Positions 7,096 through 15,133 of a stretch of 15,485 nucleotides of DNA are shown here, in pieces. Under the pieces are notes generated by a model. That model saw nothing but the letters and a program-made list of their open reading frames with translations, was not told the DNA's origin and ran no database searches. This stretch comes from Caryophanales bacterium UBA5455 (lineage in GTDB: Bacteria > Bacillota_I > Bacilli_A > RFN20 > CAG-826), in the NCBI GenBank assembly GCA_002427365.1, contig DIQT01000007.1, forward strand, positions 47,778 to 63,262. Reading direction: 5' to 3'. A program made the translations under genes and the position numbers. Every line of letters starts with the position of its first letter. The first letter of the stretch is position 1.

Positions 7096-8403
7096 GTGAA
7101 AAAATTCTTTACAATTACCTTAGCCGGACTTCTCGTTATTGGCCTTGCTAGCTGCGGCGAAAAAAAGTCAGAAGTCCAAAAGATTATTGAAGAAGCTCAG
7201 ACGATGACGTATGAAGAAATTCTAGACAAAGCTTACGAAGAGTCCAAGAATAAAACCTTACAAGGTTTAGGAAACTCGAGCCGTGGTAAAACCGCTGGTG
7301 AAACATTCGTGGCGATGATGAAGGAAAAGTATTCAGATTACGCAGGTGAAATCACTTGGAGTCAGCCGAAAGAAAACTCAATTTTCCAAATGTTGGAAAG
7401 CGATTCCAAGAGTTCAAACCCACAATTCGGCATGACGTTAATTCAAGACGGTGCGCAAATTAAATCTAAAATGATTGATACAGGCATCTTATTAAACTAC
7501 GTTCCAAAAGAATGGAAAGAAGCAAAAGGAACAAGCATGGAAGAAAATGGTAACCCATTAGCACTTCAAACATTATCCAAAGTATTTATGTATAATGTCG
7601 CTGATGATCCAACCAAAAAAGTTGACAACGTTTGGAAATTCGTTGCCGACAAACAAGCCCCAATGTTCATGGGTTTACAATCTGAACCAATTGGCTTTAA
7701 CTTCTTATTAATGTTAACATCCGAAACATACATTCCTTTAGTTAAAGGTGCGTTCGATGCATTATCAGCCGAAGAAAAAGCTTACTTCCAACCAAAAGTT
7801 GATGCTTTAAAAGCAAAAGCCAAAGAACTCAAATTAGCCAAAGACGCTGAATACTCATTAGCGTGGATCCAACTCTGGGTCAACCAAATGAACGTTCAAA
7901 CTGACGATGGACCAATTTGTAACGAATTAGTCAAAAAATCAGCAGTAGGAAAATCTGGCTTATTAGTTTATTCCAAATTACGTTCAGTTAGCGAAACCGA
8001 AGAAGTTTCCGTTAATAACGTTAAAGTTGCCGCTCTTGAAGACGGTTACGTTGGCTTTGGTGGATACGCCTATAAACACTACTTACAAATGATGAAAACC
8101 TCTCCATTACCATGGACATCAATTGCCTTTATTAACTACATGGTTACAAGCGCGGAAGGCTTCCAACCTTGGGGTAAAGATATGGGCGGTTATAGCTCAA
8201 ATCCAAACATTAACCAAGACCACTCCAAAGACGGATGGGTTGGTGACGTTAACCAATATCCAAATAAGAATGACGCTGGTTATGATTGGTGGACAAGTCT
8301 AGAATCTGGCAAAGGCCGCTTAGTCGTTGAAGACCCAACATACGCTGCGAAAGTTTCATTCACAGTTGGTAGCTGGATCGAAACATTAAAAGGTTACAAA
8401 TAG
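7096..8403 (+). CDS. ABC transporter substrate-binding lipoprotein
   Basis: The extracellular capture subunit of an ABC importer (435 aa), anchored to the membrane by lipid. The signal peptide has KK at residues 2-3, a hydrophobic core 4-16 and the lipobox LASC, with Cys20 as the lipidated residue. Charged residues follow, then the mature domain. The Trp- and Gly-rich C-terminal part (from about 350) is typical of periplasmic-binding folds. Partner genes place it with the Fe(III)/spermidine/phosphonate/hexose-phosphate group of binding proteins. No Tyr pair diagnostic of ferric binding was identified, so the ligand is open. The gene has a GTG start with a strong SD, ends in TAG (the only TAG stop in the window) and is followed after 70 bases by the permease. 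The cre site suggests catabolite control. Confidence 0.85.
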   Translation: MKKFFTITLAGLLVIGLASCGEKKSEVQKIIEEAQTMTYEEILDKAYEESKNKTLQGLGNSSRGKTAGETFVAMMKEKYSDYAGEITWSQPKENSIFQMLESDSKSSNPQFGMTLIQDGAQIKSKMIDTGILLNYVPKEWKEAKGTSMEENGNPLALQTLSKVFMYNVADDPTKKVDNVWKFVADKQAPMFMGLQSEPIGFNFLLMLTSETYIPLVKGAFDALSAEEKAYFQPKVDALKAKAKELKLAKDAEYSLAWIQLWVNQMNVQTDDGPICNELVKKSAVGKSGLLVYSKLRSVSETEEVSVNNVKVAALEDGYVGFGGYAYKHYLQMMKTSPLPWTSIAFINYMVTSAEGFQPWGKDMGGYSSNPNINQDHSKDGWVGDVNQYPNKNDAGYDWWTSLESGKGRLVVEDPTYAAKVSFTVGSWIETLKGYK

Positions 8404-8473
8404 ACGCTAGACAAAGTGTATTTATTAATACATAATTAATTAAATTAAAGTAAGAAAAATAAGGAACGATTGC

Positions 8474-10297
8474 ATGACAAAAACAGTAGCAAAAAATGAA
8501 AGTAGAAATCTGCGCTTTCAAAAAGTAAAAACATATTTTCAAAAGCCAGAACATATCATCTTAGTCATCTTTGCCATCATTTTAACTGTCGCAACAATCG
8601 TTCCTATTTTTACTTTATTGTTAGATACGATTAAAGTTCACCCTGGTAGCGTTGACTCCGTACTGACGGGCAAAACGTCGGGCTTAACAGGTTATAATTG
8701 GAAAGATTTATTTGCTGGGGATTTAGCCAAAAGTAACTTATGGTCACCACTACTTAACAGTATTATTTTATCTGTATTTTCTTGTTTAGGATCAATCTTA
8801 TATGGCGGTATTTTTGCTTATTTAATTACGCGGACAAATATCAAGTTTAAAAAATACTTATCTGCGATTTTCATTTTCCCCTACATCATGCCCCAATGGA
8901 CGTTAGCGACAATTTGGCAAACCCTTTTCAAATCAGGCGCGGTTACGGGAACATCAGATGGGATTTTTGCGACACTATTTAATATAAGAATGCCATTATG
9001 GTGGGCACAAGGAATGTTCCCATCAATCGTTATTCTTTCCATGCACTATGCACCATTTGCTTATTTATTAATTGGTGGCATTTTTAGAAACATGGACTCC
9101 AACTTAGAAGAAGCGGCGGTTATTTTAAATACCCCGCGTCGCAAAATCTTTAGCAGAATTACTTTACCAATGATTTATCCCGCAATTTTATCAACAATCT
9201 TGTTAGTTTTCGGTAGTGCAATGGGAAGCTATCCGGTTCCTCATTACCTAAAGTTAACAACCCTTTCGACGAAATATGTCGACATGGGCGTTAGACGTGC
9301 GGGCCAAGCAAGTATTCTTGGCGTTATTATGATGCTTTTTGGTGTAGCGCTATTAATCTCGAATGAGTTTGCTACACGGAGTCGGAAATCATATACAACG
9401 GTTACCGGAAAAAGCGGTCAAGTTAGCCAAGTCAACTTAGGAAAAGTTGGCAAGTACGCGTTTGGTATTCTCTTTATTATTCTTACGTTCTTTACAAGTA
9501 TTTATCCAATTATTAGTTTTGCGGTTGAAACATTCTTACCAAACCCTGGTGACTATAGTTTCTTAAAGAATTGGGACTTTAGTAACTTAACGACAAAATG
9601 GTGGACCCATAACTCAACTTCGGAAGCCGGGTTATATGGTCAACTAGGAATGTTATATAACAAAACAATTTGGAACGGGTTTAAAGGAACCTTAATTGTT
9701 GCTGGTATTAGTGCCTTAGTGGCCGGTGCATCGGGAACACTTATTGGGTATGCGGTTAGTAAAAACAGAAGATCGAAATTTGCTAACTATGTTAATAACG
9801 TTTCCTTCTTACCATACTTATTACCTTCATTAGCCGTTGGTATTTCCTTCTTCATTATCGGTTCATCCGTTGGAATTTATGATACATACTTACTCGCAAT
9901 TCTTGCCGGGACATTTAAATACATTCCGTTTGCGGTTCGTAGCTCATTAACTTCAATGATGCAATTAAGTAACGAAATTGAAGAAGCAGCGGAAATTCAA
10001 GGGGTGCCATGGCGGAAGCGGATGACAAGAATTATTATTCCAATTCAAAAATCCGCAATCATTAGTGGGTTCCTCTTACCGTTTATGACGGGTGTTCGCG
10101 AATTAACATTATTCATGTTATTAGTGAACCAAACAAGATTAAGTACAACGTTACTTGACTACTTCGATGAAATGGGACTTTATGCTTTCTCAAGTGGGAT
10201 TAACTTAATTATTATTGTATTCATCTTAATACTAAACTTTGGAATTAATAAATTAACAGGCGCGAGCCTTGATAAAGGAATTGGAGGAGACAAATAA
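8474..10297 (+). CDS. fused two-domain ABC transporter permease
   Basis: An inner-membrane channel of the importer (607 aa) made of two BPD-type permease halves in one chain, as in FbpB/AfuB/ThiP-type proteins. Each half has about six membrane segments and one cytoplasmic EAA coupling loop: EEAAVILNTPRRK with EAA at residues 213-215, and EEAAEIQGVPWRK with EAA at 504-506 and Gly510. In the first loop the usual Gly is Asn219. A cytosolic linker rich in Ser/Thr/Lys joins the halves (around residues 300-325). AAGGAA lies 7 bases before the ATG. The stop overlaps the ATPase start as TAATG, so the two are translationally coupled. Confidence 0.93.
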   Translation: MTKTVAKNESRNLRFQKVKTYFQKPEHIILVIFAIILTVATIVPIFTLLLDTIKVHPGSVDSVLTGKTSGLTGYNWKDLFAGDLAKSNLWSPLLNSIILSVFSCLGSILYGGIFAYLITRTNIKFKKYLSAIFIFPYIMPQWTLATIWQTLFKSGAVTGTSDGIFATLFNIRMPLWWAQGMFPSIVILSMHYAPFAYLLIGGIFRNMDSNLEEAAVILNTPRRKIFSRITLPMIYPAILSTILLVFGSAMGSYPVPHYLKLTTLSTKYVDMGVRRAGQASILGVIMMLFGVALLISNEFATRSRKSYTTVTGKSGQVSQVNLGKVGKYAFGILFIILTFFTSIYPIISFAVETFLPNPGDYSFLKNWDFSNLTTKWWTHNSTSEAGLYGQLGMLYNKTIWNGFKGTLIVAGISALVAGASGTLIGYAVSKNRRSKFANYVNNVSFLPYLLPSLAVGISFFIIGSSVGIYDTYLLAILAGTFKYIPFAVRSSLTSMMQLSNEIEEAAEIQGVPWRKRMTRIIIPIQKSAIISGFLLPFMTGVRELTLFMLLVNQTRLSTTLLDYFDEMGLYAFSSGINLIIIVFILILNFGINKLTGASLDKGIGGDK

Positions 10298-11919
10298 TGC
10301 CATCGATTAAACTAATTAATTTAACAAAAAGATGGGGTAACTTCTACGGGGTCGATAATTTAAACATGACCATCGAAGACAACTCATTTGTGACTTTATT
10401 AGGCCCTTCTGGTTGTGGTAAAACAACGACATTACGGATGATTGCCGGATTAGAAACCCCAACTGAAGGAAAAATTTTGATTAATGACGTTCCTGTTTTT
10501 GATTCGGAAAAAGGTATTAACGTACCTGCGAGTAAAAGAAAAGTCGGGTTCTTATTTCAAAACTATGCCTTATGGCCAAATATGACAGTTTACCAAAACA
10601 TTAGTTTTGGCTTAAAAAACGTTAAAGAAGAATTACCATTATATTCGTTTGACGCAAAAAACACTGTTCGGAAAATTGAAATCCTAAAGAAACCAAAAGA
10701 TTTACTTTTAATTATTAGTGAATCATATGATAAGCACGGTAAATTCCAAAAAGATCGGGCGGAATTAAAAGTTATTGATAAATTCTTAGTTTCAATGTTT
10801 ACCGCGAGAGATCTTCTTAATCTTAAAATTCAAGATGCGGAAGTTCCAGCAGATGTAATTGAAGCCGCGATTGTCGCGCTTGAAGCCGAATTGGTGGAAA
10901 TTAACGCGAAACTAGAAAAACGCGGTTTAACTTATAACGAACAATTCCAATTAGTAAAAGGCGAAGAAGTTGTCGTTAAGAAAAGAAGATTAACAAAAGA
11001 AGAAATTGATTTACGTGTTCGTGAAGTTTCACGCATTGTTAAAATCGGTATTTTTATGGACCGTTATCCTAACGAATTATCTGGTGGTCAACAACAACGG
11101 GTCGCGATTGCGCGTACGTTAGCGCCCGAACCAGAAGTCTTATTCATGGATGAACCACTTTCCAACTTAGACGCTAAATTACGCTTAGAAATGCGTAGTG
11201 AACTACAAAGATTACACTTAACATCAAATTCAACATTCGTATATGTTACGCATGACCAATTAGAAGCGATGACGTTAGCGACTAAAATTGCCTTACTTGA
11301 AAATGGTATTTTACAACAATACGAAAAACCATTAACAATTTACGAACAACCCCGCAATTTATTTGTCGCGGACTTTGTTGGTAACCCAAGCATTAACTTT
11401 ATTGAAGCTGAAGGTAAATTTAAAGCGGGTAAATTTGAAATAAGTTTCTGGAACGGCAAATATAACGCCGTCTTCACCCCCGCGGAAAAAGTCGATTATA
11501 AGAAAAAACTTGAAAAAATGGAAGAAGAAAAAGAACTCGAAAAAATTACTTATTCCGTTGAAAAATCAAATACCGATAAACTCTTTGATTATGAAATTCA
11601 TGTTGATGAAGAAGAAGTTGATCTTGAAGAAGAAAAAGAATTAACAGATAACGATTTCGTCCTTGGAATTCGCCCAGAGTTTATTAACATCCACGAAGAA
11701 GGTAGTATGGAAGGTGAAATTTATAGCTCCATGCCGACCGGGATGGAAACAACAATTAAAGTTCTTGTTAATAACTTTATTATTACAGGTGTCGTCTTTG
11801 GTAACATTGATTTCGAAATTGGTAAAAAGGTTAGATTTGACTTTGAAACTGATCGAATTGTCTTATTTAACCGGCGCAACCAACGCTTAATTGCAACGGG
11901 TTCATTAGAAATTAAATAA
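10297..11919 (+). CDS. ABC transporter ATP-binding protein with large insertions
   Basis: The energy-coupling subunit (540 aa) of the importer, MalK/PotA/FbpC-like. Walker A GPSGCGKTT is at 36-44, the Q-loop Gln at 88, signature LSGGQQQR at 261-268, Walker B VLFMDEP at 281-287 with catalytic Glu286, the D-loop just after, and H-loop His319. Between the Q-loop segment (NISFGLK, 101-107) and the helix that resumes at about 232 (LTKEEIDLRV) there is an extra ~125 residues not found in ordinary members of about 360 aa. The C-terminal TOBE/MOI domain has the motif GIRPEF (457-462) and an added Glu/Lys-rich stretch at about 397-449. Long UgpC- and PotA-like ATPases with insertions are known in mycoplasmas. 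All ATPase motifs are intact. GGAGGA (10283-10288) and a TAATG overlap with the permease mark the start. Confidence 0.93.
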   Translation: MPSIKLINLTKRWGNFYGVDNLNMTIEDNSFVTLLGPSGCGKTTTLRMIAGLETPTEGKILINDVPVFDSEKGINVPASKRKVGFLFQNYALWPNMTVYQNISFGLKNVKEELPLYSFDAKNTVRKIEILKKPKDLLLIISESYDKHGKFQKDRAELKVIDKFLVSMFTARDLLNLKIQDAEVPADVIEAAIVALEAELVEINAKLEKRGLTYNEQFQLVKGEEVVVKKRRLTKEEIDLRVREVSRIVKIGIFMDRYPNELSGGQQQRVAIARTLAPEPEVLFMDEPLSNLDAKLRLEMRSELQRLHLTSNSTFVYVTHDQLEAMTLATKIALLENGILQQYEKPLTIYEQPRNLFVADFVGNPSINFIEAEGKFKAGKFEISFWNGKYNAVFTPAEKVDYKKKLEKMEEEKELEKITYSVEKSNTDKLFDYEIHVDEEEVDLEEEKELTDNDFVLGIRPEFINIHEEGSMEGEIYSSMPTGMETTIKVLVNNFIITGVVFGNIDFEIGKKVRFDFETDRIVLFNRRNQRLIATGSLEIK

Positions 11920-11938
11920 GAAAAGTTTATTAAAAAAT

Positions 11939-11969
11939 AAAAGCCCACGTCATGAAGATTTGGGCTTTT
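11939..11969. terminator. bidirectional terminator between convergent operons
   Basis: AAAAGCCCA (11939-11947) pairs with TGGGCTTTT (11961-11969) around a 13-base loop. T-rich sequence follows on the + strand (11966-11970) and A-rich sequence precedes it (11932-11942), giving a T-run for the - strand. The stem touches the stop codon of pgmB, so it ends both the ABC operon and the upp-prs-pgmB operon. Confidence 0.88.
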
Positions 11970-12607
11970 TATATTAATTTAAGAAGGTCAGATAGTTTAT
12001 CAAGTTTATATGTGGCACCCGAGGATGTTGATTGATTATTAATAAGTGCACTATCGAAGTTCGCGCTACTGGCGGCTTTAATTCCTGCGAGCGCATCTTC
12101 CACCACTAAGGCAACGTGCGGTGAAACATTAAGGTGTTGAGCGGCTAATAAGAAGATCTCCGGGTCAGGCTTGGCTTTAGAAATAAGCGTTCCATCAATA
12201 ATCACGGAAAACAGGTCAATAATGCCAGCGTTTTTTAAAATTGTCTTCGCATTTTTACTTGAAGAAGCAATCGCCATTGGGATGCCGTATTCCTTTAATG
12301 TATTTAAGGTAAATAAAACATCCTTATCTAAACTGGCCCATGATAAAGTTGCAAGGGACTCGACATATAAATCATTTTTTTCAACAAGCATTTTATTTTT
12401 AGTAGCGTTATCAAGGGTAATATTTGCCTCGCTTAAAATAATATCTAAACTATCAATGCGTGAACGACCTCGTAATAAGTTATTCGTTTCTTCATCAAAA
12501 GGAATAGTATATTTTTGGGCAACATGTAACCAGGCGGCATAATGAAGTTTATCAGTTTCAATAATCACGCCATCTAAATCAAAAATAATTGCTGAATACT
12601 TTTTCAT
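11969..12607 (-). CDS. pgmB: Beta-phosphoglucomutase (HAD superfamily)
   Basis: Interconverts beta-glucose 1-phosphate and glucose 6-phosphate, feeding sugar released by maltose- or trehalose-type phosphorylases into glycolysis. It has 212 aa, close to the family size. FDLDGV gives the nucleophile Asp10 and acid/base Asp12. The cap motif LRGRSRIDSL (45-54) matches the beta-PGM substrate-specificity loop, with Arg50 at the phosphate-binding position. ASSSKNA (114-120) is motif II, KAKPDPEIF (144-152) motif III and VVEDALAGIKAA (168-179) motif IV with Glu170 and Asp171. The cap motif argues for PgmB over a generic HAD phosphatase. The start is 2 bases after the prs stop; AAAGGTG sits about 13 bases upstream inside prs, so coupled translation is likely. 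No sugar phosphorylase is visible nearby. Confidence 0.85.
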   Translation of the reverse strand: MKKYSAIIFDLDGVIIETDKLHYAAWLHVAQKYTIPFDEETNNLLRGRSRIDSLDIILSEANITLDNATKNKMLVEKNDLYVESLATLSWASLDKDVLFTLNTLKEYGIPMAIASSSKNAKTILKNAGIIDLFSVIIDGTLISKAKPDPEIFLLAAQHLNVSPHVALVVEDALAGIKAASSANFDSALINNQSTSSGATYKLDKLSDLLKLI

Positions 12608-12609
12608 TA

Positions 12610-13584
12610 TTAAGCGATTTCACCTTTTGTTTTAAAGATGTCATAAACCTTTGACATGGAGCCATTATTTTCCATAATATCAATTGCTTCCGCAATCATT
12701 GGGGCAATCGAAATTACTTTAATCTTTGGTGTTTTCTTTTTTTCTTCTAAGGGAATGGAGTCCGTAACAATTACTTCTTTTAAAGGTGAATCTTCAATTC
12801 TTTGGCACGCTCCATCGTTTAATAAGGGGTGCGAAACGGCAGCATATACTTCCATCGCCCCCGCATTAATTAGCGCTTTGGCGGCTTCAGCTAACGTATT
12901 ACCAGTATCAAGAATATCATCGACTAAAATTGCTGTTTTTCCTTTAACTGAACCAATCACGTTCATAACTTCAACTTGGTTTGGCCGTGGGCGCCGTTTA
13001 TCAATAATTGCGAGTGTTGTATTTGGGCCTAAGTGCGTTGATAAGCGGCGGGCGCGAGCAATTCCACCATGATCTGGCGAAACAACGACAATATCTTTTC
13101 CTTTTAAGTTATGCGAAAAATATTCGCCAAATAATGGTGTTGCGCTTAAGTCATCAATAGGCACCGTAAAAAACCCTTGGATTTGTGGTGTATGTAAATC
13201 GGTGACAACAACATGGTCGGCACCAGCCATTTGGAGCATATCCGCGACTAACCGCGCTGAAATTGGTTCGCGGGGGTTAGCTTTCCGGTCTTGGCGGGCG
13301 TAACCGTAATATGGCATAATGACCGTAATTTTTCGTGCGGAGGCCCGCCGTAATCCATCGATAAATAATAGAAGTTCAAATAACCGTTCCGTTACTGGTG
13401 GACATGTTGATTGAATAATATAAATATCTTTGCCACGCACTGTTGTGTAATTTTCAACAATAATTTCGCCATCGGCAAAATGTTTAACTTCGTTTTTACC
13501 TATTTCAATACCTAAGTGGTTAGCCACCGTTGATACTAAATCGAGGTTAGCGCTAATGCCATAAATAATTGATGAGTTTTTCAT
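12610..13584 (-). CDS. prs: Ribose-phosphate pyrophosphokinase (PRPP synthetase)
   Basis: Makes PRPP from ribose 5-phosphate and ATP, the shared precursor of purine, pyrimidine, NAD, His and Trp synthesis. It has 324 aa, normal for class I enzymes. Visible features: the ATP-contacting segment YYGYARQDRK (92-101), DLHTPQIQGFF (129-139), the catalytic flexible-loop start IDKRRP (194-199) and the ribose-phosphate/PRPP loop VDDILDTGNTL (221-231). The start follows the upp stop by 2 bases and uses GGAGG located in the end of upp. Placed between upp and pgmB, it supplies PRPP for Upp here and for Hpt on the other strand. Confidence 0.97.
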   Translation of the reverse strand: MKNSSIIYGISANLDLVSTVANHLGIEIGKNEVKHFADGEIIVENYTTVRGKDIYIIQSTCPPVTERLFELLLFIDGLRRASARKITVIMPYYGYARQDRKANPREPISARLVADMLQMAGADHVVVTDLHTPQIQGFFTVPIDDLSATPLFGEYFSHNLKGKDIVVVSPDHGGIARARRLSTHLGPNTTLAIIDKRRPRPNQVEVMNVIGSVKGKTAILVDDILDTGNTLAEAAKALINAGAMEVYAAVSHPLLNDGACQRIEDSPLKEVIVTDSIPLEEKKKTPKIKVISIAPMIAEAIDIMENNGSMSKVYDIFKTKGEIA

Positions 13585-13586
13585 AG

Positions 13587-14162
13587 TTAATTTTCCTCCG
13601 CTACGCCATAGAGGCGGTCGCCTGCGTCACCTAGACCAGGAACAATGTAGCCAACGTCATTTAATTTTTCATCTTTTGCCGCTAAGTATATGTTAACATC
13701 AGGATGAGTTTTTTCTAAGTATGCTAACCCTTCCGGCGCGGCGAGAAGAGAAACAATAATAATGTTTTGATAACCGTGCGCTTTTATTTCATCCACAGTT
13801 TGGGCAAGTGATCCGCCTGTTGCTAACATTGGATCAAGGATAACAACAAAGGAATTTTCTACAGCAGGAATTTTCACATAAGATTTTGCAGCGATTAATG
13901 TATCATGGTTTCTTTCTAAGGCAACAAAACCAACGTTTGCGCTAGGAACAAGCGTCAACATTGGGGATAACATCCCTAAGCCTGCTCGTAGAACAGGGAC
14001 AAAGATGACATTTTCTTTTAACGTTATGTGGCGAAAAATTTCATGTCCCATTAAGGAAGTAATTTCTTCTAAATTATTCCGAAAAATGTTATTTGGTGTA
14101 TTTCGGTCGCGCATTTGGATAAGTAATTCACTAATGAGTGGATGCTCACAAATATGATACAT
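13587..14162 (-). CDS. upp: Uracil phosphoribosyltransferase, short form
   Basis: Pyrimidine salvage enzyme converting uracil and PRPP to UMP. The PRPP motif LDPMLATGGS is at residues 109-118, the uracil-binding motif GYIVPGLGDAGDR at 171-183, and LRAGLGM at 58-64. It has 191 aa where about 208 is usual. The missing part is internal: after HEIFRHITLKEN the sequence passes straight to VIFVPVLRAG, without the roughly 18-residue ETP-containing beta-arm that normally stands there. Everything needed for PRPP and uracil binding appears present. The start is fixed by AGGAGGAG 4 bases upstream. It is the first gene of upp-prs-pgmB, with a candidate promoter at 14230-14258. Confidence 0.95.
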   Translation of the reverse strand: MYHICEHPLISELLIQMRDRNTPNNIFRNNLEEITSLMGHEIFRHITLKENVIFVPVLRAGLGMLSPMLTLVPSANVGFVALERNHDTLIAAKSYVKIPAVENSFVVILDPMLATGGSLAQTVDEIKAHGYQNIIIVSLLAAPEGLAYLEKTHPDVNIYLAAKDEKLNDVGYIVPGLGDAGDRLYGVAEEN

Positions 14163-14229
14163 GTCGCTCCTCCTAATAAATACAAGCTTTAGTGTCGCTA
14201 TGTTAGAAATAAACTTTATTCCCTCTTAA

Positions 14230-14258
14230 ATATTAGCAATGTTATGAAGTTATTGCAA
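14230..14258 (-). promoter_or_regulatory. candidate promoter of upp-prs-pgmB
   Basis: Read on the - strand, TTGCAA (14258-14253) is followed after 17 bases by TAATAT (14235-14230), preceded by TG-C as an extended -10. The leader to upp is about 60 bases. An imperfect hairpin overlaps it: CCCTCT/AGAGGG at 14221-14226 and 14263-14268, with GCAAT/ATTGC inside. No T-run follows, so it is not a convincing terminator for rsmI. Confidence 0.45.
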
Positions 14259-14276
14259 AGAGAGAGGGATATTTTC

Positions 14277-15131
14277 TTACGAACGATTATAAAAAAGGTC
14301 ACTAAGATAGTTTTTCGCAATGTGGTGTTCGTTTGCTAAAAAGCGAATAGCGTCTTTCGTACTAACACCAAAAGAAATTAATTCATCTAAACTTGCAAGA
14401 AGTTTATCATCATTCATCGTTTGAAGTTCGTCGCGATTTCCCCCTTCAACAATAATAACCATTTCCCCTTTTAAGGTAGTTGGGTCAAGCAAAGCTAATT
14501 CTTCAAGCGTTCCAAAAAGATATTCTTCGTGAAGTTTTGTTAATTCACGAGCTAAGACGCTTTTACGGGGACCAAAAACCGCGGCTAAATCCGTTAAAGT
14601 TTCCTTAATTCGATGGGGAGCTTCATAAAAAATTAATGTTTCTGTTTTTGATAGCAACATCTCAAGTTCACTAATTCTTGCGCTTTTCTTTGGTGATAAA
14701 AAGCCATGGAAATAAAAGTGTTCGGTTGATAAACCGCTACCAACTAGGCCAGATAAAAAAGCCGCCGGGCCAGGAATGACACTAACCGCAATATTATTTT
14801 CTAATAGAATTTGAACTAACTTTTCACCCGGATCAGAAATCCCAGGATAACCAGCATCAGAAATAAAGACGCCTAATTCACCAGCGTTTATTTTATTAAT
14901 GACATCAAGTGAGGCGCTTACTTCGTTATGTTCATGGACACTAATTAATGGTTTTGCTAAATCATACATTGATAACAATTTAAGTGCGTTTCGTGTATCT
15001 TCCGCAGCGACAAAATCAGCCGCGTCTAAAATTTTAAGCGCGCGTAAGGAAATATCTTCACGATTACCAATCGGTGTCGCGATGAGATAAAATAACGGCT
15101 TACCTTGGTCAAAAGATTTATTTCTTTTCAT
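14277..15131 (-). CDS. rsmI: 16S rRNA (cytidine-1402-2'-O)-methyltransferase
   Basis: Methylates the ribose 2'-OH of C1402 in the decoding centre of 16S rRNA using S-adenosylmethionine. It has 284 aa, normal size. The tetrapyrrole-methylase-like fold is shown by YLIATPIGNRED (15-26), AAEDTRNALKLL (42-53), the SAM-site motif SDAGYPGISDPG (91-102) and IPGPAAF (119-125). IFYEAPHRIKETL, further on, is another family hallmark. The start lies 2 bases after the ricT stop with no clear Shine-Dalgarno sequence, so translation probably depends on coupling. The ricT-rsmI neighbourhood matches the yaaT-yabC region of Bacillus, with intervening genes absent. Confidence 0.96.
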   Translation of the reverse strand: MKRNKSFDQGKPLFYLIATPIGNREDISLRALKILDAADFVAAEDTRNALKLLSMYDLAKPLISVHEHNEVSASLDVINKINAGELGVFISDAGYPGISDPGEKLVQILLENNIAVSVIPGPAAFLSGLVGSGLSTEHFYFHGFLSPKKSARISELEMLLSKTETLIFYEAPHRIKETLTDLAAVFGPRKSVLARELTKLHEEYLFGTLEELALLDPTTLKGEMVIIVEGGNRDELQTMNDDKLLASLDELISFGVSTKDAIRFLANEHHIAKNYLSDLFYNRS

Positions 15132-15133
15132 AA

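Noticed and set aside
8417..8432. Hairpin TGTATT/AATACA between the lipoprotein and permease genes
   Set aside because: Only six A/T-rich pairs and no T-run; too weak to call an attenuator, although it could affect the ratio of the two proteins.
7096..11919. Calling the ABC importer a ferric iron transporter (FbpABC)
   Set aside because: Family resemblance is to a broad group with iron, polyamine, phosphonate, thiamine and hexose-phosphate substrates; no ligand residues could be identified, and the cre site points elsewhere.
12171..13072. Open frames on the + strand within pgmB and prs
   Set aside because: They are antisense to genes with clear catalytic motifs, and their translations show no family features.
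14221..14268. Possible terminator after rsmI
   Set aside because: The stem is interrupted by large internal loops and no T-run follows on the - strand; it overlaps a better promoter candidate.
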